NCBI GenBank assembly: GCA_037951105.1 | Contig: JBAMJV010003226.1 | Location: 124,001 to 188,000, forward strand | Reading direction: 5' to 3' | From: Echinarachnius parma | Lineage: Eukaryota; Echinodermata; Echinoidea; Clypeasteroida; Echinarachniidae | Length of the DNA: 64,000 nt | Shown: positions 23,401-34,201 of the stretch, one piece after another | How the letters are laid out: the number at the start of each line of letters is the position of its first letter | Numbering within the stretch: the first letter of the stretch is position 1 | Translations under genes and position numbers: made by a program | Notes under the pieces: generated by a model | Seen by the model: the letters and a program-made list of their open reading frames with translations, nothing else | The model's database searches: none | Told to the model about the DNA's origin: nothing

Positions 23401-24748
23401 GCATTTTCTATGCACCACCTACTAAACACAACAGTATGGTAAGGGGTGTATGAGTAGTTCTTACCCAGACATGGGCCAATGCGTTGACGTCCATGGTCCT
23501 CTGTATCTCAGTGTCCGGTAGGTCCAGGAACTGCTTGCCCGAGACGATGCCAGCATTGTTGACCAGGATCGTCACCTGCCCAGCCTCTTTCTTGACGGCC
23601 GCCGCCTTCTCGTAAACTGCTTCTCGCTTGCTCACGTCGCATGTGTAGTGCCAGGCCTTCTGCCCAATCTTCCGAACCATGCGTGCTGTTTCTTCAATAC
23701 CTGGCAAGATAAAAGCATTAATGCGTCACATTAAATTAGCATAATTTTTTTATAGAAATTATGACTTCAGTTAACATCCCTGATTACAACCGCTCAACTA
23801 TGGAACTATGGAAGTAATGTTCAAAACAAAATACCCTTAAAGTTGATGTCACATAACACTAAATTACCGCCAGCACCAACAAACCGCGCGACCTGCAGTA
23901 CTGGTGTCTCCCAAGATATTCCACTCCTATCCCTTGTAACATCTTGCTGGTGAAGGAGAAATAAGGAAAATATCTAAAGTGTATTCATACCTTTGTACTG
24001 TTGATGTCCCATAGAACCAGATTACAGCCAGAAGAAGCAAACCGCACAGCCAGTAGCCTCCCTATTCCGCTCCGAGGCTCCAAGCTCCTATCCTTAATAA
24101 ACCACCTCCTAGTAATTGATGGTTACGGATCCGTCTATATTTTGAAAATTAAGAGCTAAGAAAGGGGACGCATGAAATGATGTACATAGATACCTTTACT
24201 GTTGATGTCCCATAGCACCAGATTACAGACAGCAGCAGCAAACCGCAGAGCCCTGTAGTCGCCCTATTTTCCACTCCTATCCCTTGTACTAATTTGCTAG
24301 TATTAAAAAGGACAAATTAATGAGGGAAATATACCTTTACCGTTGATGTCCCATAGTACCAGATTACAGCCGACGCGCAGCAGCAAACCGCACAGCCTGT
24401 AGCCTCCCTATTCCACTCCAAGTCCCTATCGTTTATAAATCACCTCCTAGTAATTGGTGGTTACGGATCCGTCTATATTTTAACAATCGGGTGAATGGAG
24501 TGATGTATAGATAACATACCTTTACCGTTGATGTCCCATAGCACCAGATTACAGCCGGCAGCAGCAAACCGCACAGCCTGTAGCCTCCCTATTCCGCTTC
24601 CTGCCCCCGTGATAAGCACCAGCTCCTCTTCGATGGAATTCTTCCGGAACGTCGCGGGGACGAAGAGCATGACCAGGGCTTCCAGACTGTAGTACAGGAC
24701 CCAGAGCAGAGTCTGGACCAGGTCCACGAGGAAGTCTACCACAATCAT
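17360..24748 (-). CDS. short-chain dehydrogenase, RDH10/SDR16C-type (five coding exons)
   Basis: Joining minus-strand exons 24748-24520, 23700-23465, 23107-22863, 18220-18095 and 17459-17360 gives a continuous 311-residue protein with a stop codon. All donors and acceptors are GT/AG and all phases agree (1,0,2,2). The N-terminus is a hydrophobic membrane anchor (about residues 1-33). The Rossmann core has TGAGSGIG at 47-54, Asp72 after beta-2 (an acidic residue that favours NAD(H) over NADP(H)), NNAG at 124-127, Asn149, catalytic Ser177 and Tyr190-x-x-x-Lys194. Family members are ER or lipid-droplet membrane oxidoreductases acting on retinol/retinal or related lipophilic alcohols. Length and order match RDH10 and epidermal retinol dehydrogenase 2. 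Substrate is inferred from the family. A 5'-UTR intron is likely because a polypyrimidine acceptor sits at 24781, 33 bases before ATG. Intron 3 is enlarged by nested transposons. Degenerate exon copies flank every exon. Confidence 0.9.
17441..17760. repeat. 160-bp tandem duplication covering the SDR exon 5 acceptor
   Basis: Units 17441-17600 and 17601-17760 both start GGCCTTCTCTG, then AATTAATGCGAG-ATTTAAAATCATCA, then AACGGCAATGGAAAAT-type text. The second unit has lost the coding part. Confidence 0.7.
18095..18220 (-). CDS. SDR exon 4
   Basis: 126 bases, too short and spliced to appear as an ORF. It codes [20 protein letters not shown], then [19 protein letters not shown] and LLK. Acceptor CAG at 18221-18223, donor GTGAGTA at 18088-18094, phase 2 at both ends. 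The [12 protein letters not shown] segment is the characteristic C-terminal helix after the catalytic core in this family. Confidence 0.85.
18362..18452 (-). repeat. degenerate partial copy of SDR exon 4
   Basis: Shares TCCTCATCAGCG, AGAACTTTCCTCTGGCTCTAG and GTTGGTGTCATGTTGTA with exon 4, but with indels that break the frame. It lies on the 5' side of the real exon, unlike the copies of exons 1-3. Confidence 0.65.
18736..22674. mobile_element. AAAGGG MITE interrupted by a 3.5-kb element (in SDR intron 3)
   Basis: The left end TTAAAGGGATCTAGTAACTT pairs with the right end AATGTTACTAAGTCCCTTTAA. Outside the insertion it matches the MITE copies at 55734-56112, 58010-58405 and 58615-62187. The insertion at 19003-22542 splits it. 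Confidence 0.85.
19003..22542. mobile_element. 3540-bp TIR element, 3-bp target duplication (GAA)
   Basis: The ends are TACCCAGGGAGCAAA and TTTGCTCCCTGGGTA. Comparison with the intact MITE (…TTTTTAACGAAAGGG…) shows GAA on both sides (19000-19002, 22543-22545). Arms are inverted for roughly 370 bases and include CATAAATCCTTAGGGTTCATGAA, GTGCATCTTTTGATACCA and two TCACGTGTC sites (about 19336-19366; complement about 22171-22202). No intact transposase frame is visible. The interior includes an L2/SINE tail at about 21060-21180 and a tRNA-like piece near 19770-19850. Confidence 0.8.
22863..23107 (-). CDS. SDR exon 3 (catalytic Ser and YxxxK)
   Basis: Codes for residues 156-236: [23 protein letters not shown] (Ser177), [14 protein letters not shown] (Tyr190, Lys194) and [15 protein letters not shown]. 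The donor GTGGGT leaves phase 2. A degraded copy of the 3' edge follows at 22680-22766, directly beside the end of the MITE in intron 3. Confidence 0.9.
23465..23700 (-). CDS. SDR exon 2
   Basis: Codes for residues 77-155, from [16 protein letters not shown] through [30 protein letters not shown] to DVNALAHVW. Bounded by acceptor CTTGCCAG and donor GTAAGA. A degraded copy of its LLDLPD/NNAG part is at 23290-23346. Confidence 0.9.
23830..24450 (-). repeat. four degenerate tandem copies of the SDR exon 1 3' edge, in intron 1
   Basis: Blocks at about 24331-24440, 24191-24290, 23988-24095 and 23830-23940 each repeat the exon 1 end (ACCTTTACCGTTGATGTCCC then ATAG-ACCAGATTACAGCC, GCAAACCGC) including the donor, with spacing of about 140-200 bases. 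Frames are broken by indels, so they look non-functional. Confidence 0.8.
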
Positions 24749-24780
24749 TGTGCCGTAGTTGTGTTGTCAAATTCCTACAG
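24520..24780 (-). CDS. SDR exon 1 (start codon at 24748; 24749-24780 is 5' UTR)
   Basis: Codes for residues 1-76: membrane anchor ([19 protein letters not shown]) then [20 protein letters not shown] and [10 protein letters not shown]. The donor GTATGT follows AAAG. The exon opens after the acceptor TTTCTTTCTTTACAG, so transcription starts further upstream. Confidence 0.9.
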
Positions 24781-24784
24781 CTGT

Positions 24785-27732
24785 AAAGAAAGAAACAAAT
24801 TCATCAAAAGTCCAGCACATACATGTACACATACAAATTGGTGTTCATGCAATTACGAGTGGTTGAAGCTTTTTTTTTTGGTTGGCCCGGAGCATGCATT
24901 TGGTGGCCCAAGATCACAGTTATATTTATAGGACAACTTAGGCCCAGAACTTAGGCCCTCCATTGTCAAATGCATGTTAAATACCAAAATAAACAGTCTT
25001 GAACGGGTTTACATCTAGATCTACAATGTTTTATTGCAGGTCTGAAACAATTAAGCTTTAAAATTTTGTAATCCTTATGACCATCGCATTGATCAACTTT
25101 TTGTGGCTGTGAAGAGCAAGTGGCTTTGTTTCAATGTAGCATTTTAGTACAGAAATGACATTGACAATTATCAATCTTTAGCAAACAATGAGTATGGAAT
25201 ATTCACATATGATGTACTATTTACCCGTTTCGTTCAAGAAATTGACAATTCTGTAGACTTTGTACATAACCCAACTGGTTCCCGTAAGCAACAGGTTAAA
25301 TTTTGCATCAAAACTAGGTACATAAAAAAAAAAAACACACTCAACAGTCAACACAAACACTAGAATGTGTACTTAGAGGAAACTTTGAATCCCAAACAAA
25401 GATAAACATTGTAACTAGTATTCTAGATGTACAATCTGCTAATTTCCAAATTAGCACAGACATTGCCCACCATGATAAAGGACTGAGGGAGATAAGAATT
25501 CCAAATGGTGGGGGTGTGGGATGGGCACACTGACAACAAAACAAAAAATCAAAAGCATTATGATGATCCCAGTTATAAGTATTTTTTCTTTACTTTATTT
25601 TCCTTACTTGGGAAGTTGGGAGAAAGGTGGCATTCTTAAAGAAATGCCAATTAAACCTTTGTAAAATATATATATGTATTTGTTGTTGTTGAAAATATGT
25701 AATATCGTCAATGTATAATTTTGAAGTTCATACTTTCTCCAACGCCCTCAGAGGGTGACATGAGAAAACAAAGAAAACAAATTGTCATTGACATTGTCAT
25801 TGACATTGTCAGGGGTCATTCATGAATTAAAACAGGAAGGAACAATGGTCCATTTGAACTACCTCTACCTGAGCTACATCACTATTTGCTTGCTTAAATA
25901 AGATTGACTTATCTTGGTGTTTAGGTCAAGAGTCAAGGGCATACAATGATACAATTACACAGTGCCATTTCAATACTAAACATAATTTGGGTTATCAACT
26001 ATCATTAAGTTCAATCTTCAAACACATAATTTGTTCTTCACCCTTGATTCAACATTTGTTGTAACATGTTCACCAATTGCTAAAAACCCAGTTCCCATTG
26101 ACTGGCTTGAAGTTGTAAGACAACGAAAAGACATCTGAAAAATTTTAATTTATATTTGTAACCTTGTTCGGTGGGTAAATTACTCATCCACAACTTGATT
26201 GTGGATTTATTGCCATATAAATTTTATTTCAGTTTCCTTAAAGGGTTAATTTATTTTACATTCAACGCTTATCTGAGCTGTGCAAAGTCCAACCATAAAT
26301 AAACTGAATTAAAGATTTATATGGCAAAATCAACAATCACTTGTGGACGAATCAACCTGCATGTACATTGTACTCAGGCACCGTGGCAATGGCATGTACA
26401 TAAAGAAATATATTTACTAGAGTAAACGTTGAGATTTGTAAGGTTGTAAAAAACATGCTGAAGAGCCTAGAAAAGATTTTTTTTTTTTTTTAAAAGTAAT
26501 AAAAGACAAAACAAATTATGAAGAAGAAAAGAAATTGTCATTACGGTTTACCGGTAGTCTATTTGACATAAATTTAACTAATTTTACTATTTAGTATATG
26601 TGGTAAATACTTGATGCAGCATCATTAGCCCCATGACTTGCAGGGGTGGTAAATACTCTGACTCTTGAGTCTGACGTCTGTGCAGTAGCTGCATCATTAA
26701 ATAAAGCCAATTGGCTCTATCCATCTGTCTCATCATTCTCAGAATTTGCATTTTTTGTCTTCAAATCATTACTTCTTTTGCCGTATACCTGAACTTTCCT
26801 GTGTAAAATACTTTGTTCCACATGTATGACCATCGACGCTATACTATTTTTCTATTTAATCCCGGTAACCAATAACGACTGGGTCAAAGTGAATTCCCGC
26901 AATTAACCCCTTGCCCACGGGAACCGAGTGGGTTGTTTACAAAGTCTATGGGAATTGCATAAACTCGTAGGGAACGGGTTAGTTGTACACTGCATGGTGC
27001 ATATGTCAGTGGGCAGGCAAACAAAATATGCATTTCCGTGTCACTGTCATGATGCGATTCTGTATCGTAGACGTAGTATATTATGAACGATTAATTCAAA
27101 CATATAGAGAAACTGACCAGAAATATATAATGTGATTGAAAAAAAAGCAAAGAAAATGTGATTCCAACGGTATTGGCAGGGAAAGCCAGTGTCTTTTGCC
27201 TTGAAGGCTATGTGGCATATTGGCAGAAATTTTGAATTTGCAATGGCATTGTATTTCATTAGAATAGATATGAACAGATGAAAATATAAATGTAATTAAT
27301 AATTAAATTAAAATTATGTCAATATTTTCATTTGTCAACGACTAGAAAAAAAGAAATATAGAAAGAATAAGTAATTAACCAACTAATTTACATAAAAACA
27401 GCAATGGAAGGAGAGGAAGGGCAACAGTCTTTTACTCGCAGAGTCGCAGTCACAGAAAAGAAAGTCAACTCAAAGTCAAAGTCACAACTCACATTCACAA
27501 TATAAAATGTATTTACCACACAAAATATCGCATGTGGGACTGGGGGTCTCTACCAAAATGGACTAGACTCGAGTCAGAAAGATGTTGAAACTCGTCAATA
27601 TAACTACAATAGCTTGAAAGTAAAATGATTTAGCATGCGAGAAAAACTACGAAAAATCGATATAATTTAAAATATCGATGTAGTACAATCAAACAAGTCA
27701 ATTTAACTAATTTATAGACATAATTTGCTTAC
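24785..27732 (-). other. probable 5'-UTR intron of the SDR gene
   Basis: No ORF. If the 5'-UTR exon at 27733 onward is right, this is one intron of about 2.95 kb. It contains the foldback at 26181-26354. Confidence 0.3.
26181..26354. mobile_element. short foldback element
   Basis: Left ACTCATCCACAACTTGATTG...TGCCATATAAA pairs with right TTTATATGGCA...CAATCACTTGTGGACGA, enclosing CAGTTTCCTTAAAGGG. Confidence 0.6.
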
Positions 27733-27850
27733 CCTTTTTCAAAATGCGTCTTCAGGAGCGAACAGCTGTTTCTTCACTTCAGTGCACAACTGAATTCAGT
27801 GCTCTTATTTTACAAACGAGCTTCTATGGTACGGTGTCCCTGAATTAATA
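27733..27850 (-). other. candidate non-coding 5' exon of the SDR gene
   Basis: A minus-strand donor AAAAGG|GTAAGCAA lies at 27733/27732, followed upstream by sequence with several short stops, as expected for a 5' UTR. Purely positional: it is the best donor I see between the coding start and the next repeat. The upper boundary is arbitrary. Confidence 0.2.
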
Positions 27851-27947
27851 ATTACTCGCATAAATTCAAAATCTGTTATTTATTTTATTTCCGGTATGAA
27901 TGACATGATACAAAGGTCCGAAGACCAACAATGATCATGGTACATTG

Positions 27948-28135
27948 CAGTGGCGTAGCGACGAGGGGGGGGGGGCACGGGGGGCACGTTCCCCCCCCCC
28001 CCCCCAATAATTTGGAAAAACAATAGAAAACATAAGGGGACATTTTTGGTAAAAACAAAGAAATACATAAGGTGTGCCCCCCAATAATTTTGCGTGCCCC
28101 CCCCCCCCAAATCAGTCCGACCACGCTACACCACT
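27948..28135. mobile_element. hAT-like MITE with poly(G)/poly(C) arms
   Basis: CAGTGGCGTAGCGACGAGGG at the left and CGACCACGCTACACCACT at the right, with G and C runs making a hairpin. Flanked by ACATTG on both sides (27942-27947 and 28136-28141). The two overlapping ORFs across it are homopolymer artefacts. Confidence 0.75.
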
Positions 28136-28299
28136 ACATTGGTACAATAACAATACTAGTCATATATACATTTGTTTAAACATAAATCTTAAACATATTA
28201 TAATTATGCACAATAATCTAAAAAGTTCAAAATGATGAAAAAGCATTATTATATGACAAGAATATAATACTAACGTTCAGTTATGAAGTCCACGACTTG

Positions 28300-28640
28300 A
28301 CAACAGCGGTAAAACAAGGAGAAGGAGGAGTTAGAGAGGTATAGAGCAGAATATAAAGTAAGAAAAAGGAGAGAGTTAAAACAATTGAGAGGAGACTGGA
28401 GGGAAAGAACGGGATGATAATTTTTAAGCGGAATATAGAAAGAGAGGGATAAACGGGAAGCGGGGACGAAAGACAAAGAGTAGGATTAGGATACAAAATG
28501 AAAGCGAGCAAGAAAGAGAGAGAAAGAGTGTGAAGAATATAGAAAAAGAAAGCCAGAAAATAGAGAAAAGAGGGACTCAAGAGAAAGCAAACATGCAGGA
28601 GTGAGAGAAAAGGTGGGAGAAAAAGGACACAGAGTTGGAA
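28300..28640. repeat. purine-rich (GA) tract
   Basis: About 340 bases with very few pyrimidines on the plus strand (GAGAGAGAAAGAGTG and similar). Opposite-strand ORFs are low complexity. Comparable tracts lie at 44820-44990, 45160-45215 and 52600-52690. Confidence 0.6.
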
Positions 28641-29139
28641 ATTACACAATTAAATTCGATTTATCGCAATAAAATAATGCACAATCTGCAAACATATTGA
28701 AGCTGTGTAATAATTGTTTAACCAAACATACATGTATACATGTACTAATGTTGCAGTAAAACATTTTAATATTATTTATGAACATGACCTAGCAAGAATA
28801 TAAAAATAAAAATGCATTCTAACAAAACAAAACAACTAACAACAAGTCAACAAATGCATGATTGAGAGATCGAACGAATGCAGGGATAGCTGATTTTTGT
28901 ATTGATTTTTTTTTTTTATAGCGGTTGGTTCTGCACCTTGGAATAACCAGGCCATCACTATGGCGCAAAGGGCGAAAGTTGGGTTAGTTATTTGTAGCTT
29001 AGATGGTGGGGGCGCTGCCCATCCCCCAAATAATAATCTGACGAAAGCAATGGGGTGAAAAGGGCCAAGGCCCCCAGTATCAGTCAGTCAAACCACTATG
29101 CACAGAACAGCCCGCTCAAAACTGGAACATGCAGCTATA

Positions 29140-32100
29140 CCCTGATAGCAGACTGACGTCTTTATGACGTCTTAATTTGGTCGTAAACTGGTAAACACGT
29201 CATATGTCGTACAAACGATCAGAATACGACGTCATTATGACGTATTTTAAAGACCATTTTTGACATGATGACTTATGTCGTATAAAAGACGTAAAATTGA
29301 TGTCATTATAACATCTTTAAACGACCATTTTTCCACTATTTATTTTTGTCGTAGGAAAGACGTAAAAACGATGTCATTATAACGTCGTTCAAAGACCATT
29401 TTTAAGAATGTATTATTGTCGTATAGAAGACATGATAACGACGTCTTTATAATGTCGTTTAAAGACCATTTTTGCCATACGGGTTTATGTCGTATCAATA
29501 ACGCTATAAAGACGTAAGTTTGACGTCTTTTAAAGACCACTTTTTTGCCATCATTTTTTGTCGTATGGACGACCTTTTTACAACGTCATTGTGACGTATT
29601 TCAAAGACCATTTTTTCCAATTCTTTTTCGTCATATTAAGGATGTAAAAACGACGACATTATCACGTCATTAAAAGATTATTTTTAAGTATTTATTTTGT
29701 AGTATAAAATACGTTATAACGACGTCTTTATGATGTCTTTGAAAGTCCATTTTTGCAATTAAGGTTTGTGTCCTACGGACAACATTATTAAGACGTCATT
29801 TTGACGTCTTTTCAAGACTATTGTTTGCCATCATTTTTTGTCGTATGGACGACCACTTTACGACGTCATTTTGAAGTCTTTTCAAGACTAGTTTTTTTTG
29901 CCATCATTTTTTGTCGTATGGACGAACTTTTTACTACGTCATGTTGACGTCTTTCAAAGACCATTTTTTCACTATTTATTTTGTCATAAAAAAGTCTTAA
30001 AATATACGTCTTCATGATGTCTTTTAAAGACTATTTTTGCCATTATGGTTAGTGTCGTACGACGACGTTAATATGACGTCATTATGATGTGTTTTCAAGA
30101 CTAGTTTTTGCCATCATTTTATGTCGTATGGACGACCTTTTTACAACGTCATTGTGACGTCTTTCAAAGACCATTTTTCCAATGCTTTTTCGTCATATTA
30201 AGAATGTAAAAACGACGTCATTATCACGCCATTAAAAGATAATTTTTAAGTATTTATTTTGTAGTATAAAAGGCTTTATAATGACGTCTTTATAATGTCT
30301 TTGAAAGGACCATTTTTGCCATTAAGGTTTGTGTCGTACGCACGACAATATTAAGACGTCATTATGACGTCTTTACAAGACTAGTTTTTGCCATCATTTT
30401 TTGTCGTATGAACGACCTCATTACGTCATTGTGACGTCTTTTAAAAAAAAAAATTCCAATTATTTTTTGTCGTATAGACGACGTTATTACAACGTGATTA
30501 TGACGTCTTTCAAAGACATTTAAACAATTATTTTTGGCGTATATGGACGACCTTTTTATGACGTCAATAAGACGTCTTTATGTCGTCTAAATGGCGTAAT
30601 TTATGGTACAAATTGACGTCTTCAAGACGTCTTCAAGACGCCTTTTCGGAAAAAGATACGTCATTATCACGTCAAAATATGACGTCTATATGACCGTAAA
30701 CGCGGGTGCAAAATCTTCACTTTTTGACGTGAATTTACGACGTCTTAAAGACGACGTACACAAGGTGGAAATGACGTCAAATCCAGACGTAAAAATCGCG
30801 TCTTCTATTGACCAATAAGACGTCTTTATGTTGTCTAAATGGCGTAATTTATGGTACAAATTGACGTCTTCAAGACGTCGTAAAGACGCCTTTTCGGAAA
30901 AAGATACGTCATTATCACGTCAAAATATGACGTCTATATCACGGTAAACGCGGGTTCAAAATCTGCACTTTTTGACGTGAATTTATGACGTCTTTAAGAC
31001 TACGTACACGACGTGAAAATCACGTCAAATCAATACGTAAAAATCACGTCTTATATTGACCAATAAGACGTCTTTATGTCGTCTTAATAACGTAATTAAT
31101 GGAACAAATTGACGACTTAAAGACGTCATAAAGACGCCTTTTCGGATAAAAATACGTCATTATCACGTCAAAATATGACGTCTATATCACGGTAAACGCG
31201 GGTGCAAAATCTTCACTTTTTGATGTGAATTTACGACGTCTTAAAGACGACGTACACAAGGTGAAAATCACGTCAAATCCAGACGTAAAAATCACGTCTT
31301 ATATTGACCAATAAGACGTCTTTATGTCGTCTAAATGGCGTAATTTATGGTACAAATTCACGTCTTAAAGACGTTGTCAAGACGCCTTTTCGGGGAAAAA
31401 TACGTCATTATCACGTCAAAATATGACGTCTATATGACGGTTAAACGCGGGTGCAAAATCTTCACTTTTTGACGTGAATTTAAGACGTCTTTAAGACGAC
31501 GTGCACGACGAAAAACGACGTAAATTTGACGTCATTTTTACCAGTGTTTGCTATCAGGAATTCATTATTGGCTGTAGGCCATGTTGTTGGATCATTAAGC
31601 CATATATGGTTTATGTTGGAACTGTGTATGACACTAAATACAATATTTATGTGGGAGTGGTGCATATTTATTAGTGCGTCAATTATTTGCTTTCTTCGTG
31701 AAAAATATATCAAATCATAACACGCTTTCCCAGATGCAGTTAATTTCCTATCTAGGTATGCACCAGATTGCACAATTTCAAATTCATAAATGCAAAATCT
31801 TTCTTACCGTGGGAGGGGGATACCCCCTCCCAAACCCTCCCCCTCCCTCCCTGCCCCAGCCCTCAGGCGCTTCGCTCCATCGGGACTCATTATTGGCAGT
31901 GTGTTGTTGGATCATACATAATGTTGCATAATCATGGTTTATGTTGTGTTGTGTGTGTGTGTTTTGGGGTACATATTTATTAGTGTGTCAATTATTTGTT
32001 TTCTACGTGAAAAATATATTAAAACTTTCTGGTCGATCAAATCATATCACGCTTTCCCAAATACAGCCGAATTTCCTATCTATGCATCAGATTGCACAAT

Positions 32101-33799
32101 TTCAAGTCCAAAAATGCAAAAACTCCCTACCGTGGGAGGGGGGACACCCCCCTCCCACACCCTCCCCCCGCTCAGTCGCTTCGCTCCCTCGCAATGTCTC
32201 ACTCTCACCTCTGGCTCAAACTTGGCAACCCAGAGTGTGGTTGGGCATGAGCCCCTATACACACCAAAATTGTGAGCCCCCTTGGGGTTTTGCCCCCCCC
32301 CCCCCCAATCCAAAACTGCTTCCAGCGCGCCTGCCTCTGACCTAATAAAACAAATATGCAATTTAGCTGATTATCTGTATAATGCTAATTCTACAACAAA
32401 TTTTCAATGTTGCCAAGGTAACATTGCTAAATTATCTAAAGAAACCTTTAAGCACATGAGAAAAAACAAACAAATATTGAACGTCTACAACATAATAGGA
32501 TCGCCTACAGGAATAATTCATGATCGATTATAAACGATCGTATCAAAGTGGAAATAACCCAATGATCCCAAGGTGATAATATTGCTAAATTTTCTAAAGA
32601 AACCTTTTAGAACATGAATAACAAAAGAAAATACAGTAGGACTTATGATTAACGTCTTCAGGTCTAATGGATACAGGATTCATTCATGATCGATTATAAA
32701 CAATCGCATTAGAGTGCAAAGTAAAATTCCAATTTGTATAACTATTTACATTGAAAACATTGTTATTATGATCTTGTTTTTGCAGATATTAAAACTAATA
32801 TAAATACCAACCTGTTTTTAATATTTTCAACATGATTTGCAAATTAATTATTTAGGCATCAACTCTTTGAAATACTAAACAGTCAATACTAACCATTTAA
32901 ATCTCACATACTAAGAAGCGGGATATATATACGGAACCTATACGACAACTGATCAGTAAGGTGTTAGACGTAGGTTATAGGATAGGTTTAGGATTTAGGA
33001 ATAGGATAGGATTATGTGTTACATGTTATAAAAGTGTTGACTGTGGAATATACTACAAGACATAACCATCTCAATTTTTTTATTATTAATAATGTAAAAA
33101 TCGCTTCAAAATATGACGTCAATACGACGTCTTTTCGTCATAAAAAGACGTCGTTAGCACGTCAAAATATGACGTCTATATGTCGTGAAACGCGGGTGCA
33201 AAATCTTCATTTTTTGACGTGAATTTATGACGTCTTTAAGACGACGTACACGACTTGAAAATCACGTCAAATCAATACGTAAAAATCACGTCTTATATTG
33301 ACCAATAAGACGTCTTTATGTCGTCTTAATAACGAAATTAATGGTACAAATTGACGACTTAAAGACGTCATAAAGACGCCTTTTCGGAAAAAATACGTCA
33401 ATATCACGTCAAAATATGACGTCGATATCACGGTAAACGCGGGTGCAAAATCTTCACTTTTTGACGTTAATTTACGACGTCTTAAAGACGACGTACACAA
33501 GGTGAAAATCACGTCAAATCCAGACGTAAAAATCCCGTCTTATTTTGACCAATACGACGTCTTTATGTCGTCTTAATAACGTAATTAATGGTACAAATTG
33601 ACGACTTAAAGACGTCATAAAGACGCCTTTTCGGAAAAAACTACGTCAATATCACGTCAAAATATGACGTCGATATCACGGTAAACGCGGGTGCAAAATC
33701 TTCACTTTTTGACGTTAATTTAAGACGTCGTTAAGACGACGTAGCCGACGTAAAATGACGTAAATGTTACGTAATTTTTACCAGTGTCTGCTATCAGGG
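29140..33799. mobile_element. GACGTC-array element (CCCTGATAGCAGAC termini)
   Basis: The left end CCCTGATAGCAGAC at 29140 is the exact complement of GTCTGCTATCAGGG ending at 33799. A second, slightly different right end, TTTGCTATCAGG, ends at 31558. The DNA is saturated with GACGTC and one-base variants. From 29150 to about 30560 the unit is a loose ~95-100-bp repeat (TCGTATGGACGACC..., TTTCAAAGACCATTTTT). From about 30560 to 31540 it is a ~246-bp tandem repeat, four copies, with CCAATAAGACGTCTTTATGT and GGTAAACGCGGGTGCAAAAT. Two to three more copies fill 33090-33790. No transposase. ORFs here are repeat-derived. No target duplication is convincing. Confidence 0.75.
31559..33080. repeat. insert between the two GACGTC blocks: two local tandem duplications
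   Basis: 31560-31880 and 31885-32210 are diverged copies of one ~320-bp unit (ATATTTATTAGTG-GTCAATTATTTG, then CACGCTTTCCCA, then CAGATTGCACAATTTCAA, then CCGTGGGAGGGGG). Its second half recurs inverted at 42890-43070 and 43136-43270. 32400-32548 and 32560-32715 are copies of another unit (TTGCTAAATT-TCTAAAGAAACC, TCATGATCGATTATAAAC). The ORFs reading HQIAQFQ-QKCK...LPW are this repeat and not a gene. Confidence 0.7.
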
Positions 33800-34001
33800 A
33801 ATGTACATATGCACATACAGAAAGACGGACATACAACCCCTACACATATATGACTCGGGTAACTTTGTGATGGAAACATTATCAACTGACCCTATTCATA
33901 TATATCAAAGCATGAGCAATGCCCGAGCATACCTAAACAAAACATATATCATTATTTGATTTTGTCTAGTGTATTATATCAATGGAGATCAAGTAGGTTG
34001 C

Positions 34002-34034
34002 GTCACGCTGTTACCCAAAAAGTAACAGCGTGAC
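34002..34034. repeat. perfect hairpin GTCACGCTGTTAC, plus a third copy at 34187-34201
   Basis: GTCACGCTGTTAC and GTAACAGCGTGAC are separated by CCAAAAA. A third copy, GGGTAACAGCGTGAC, is 150 bases on. Confidence 0.8.
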
Positions 34035-34201
34035 CAAATTGATATTGCTTAGATTAATTAGTGGTAAAAGATAATGCTGCTATTTAGCATCCATAATATA
34101 CCCCTATGGGCGAATGAAGAAGAAACAAAAAAATAACTTAATTCCCATTCATATTTTTCCAGAAATATTAAAAATACCTGTTTTTAGGGTAACAGCGTGA
34201 C

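Noticed and set aside
29280-29540. Open frames in the GACGTC block as coding sequence
   Set aside because: The frame follows the repeat unit, and stops appear as soon as units diverge.
31674-32361. Overlapping ORFs with HQIAQFQ-QKCK and LPWEGG peptides, repeated at 42702-43314
   Set aside because: The peptides recur because the DNA repeat recurs, in several frames and both strands, across poly(G/C) tracts.
29140-33799. CRISPR-like or satellite centromere array
   Set aside because: No regular spacers; the units are variable, bounded by inverted ends and eukaryotic in context.
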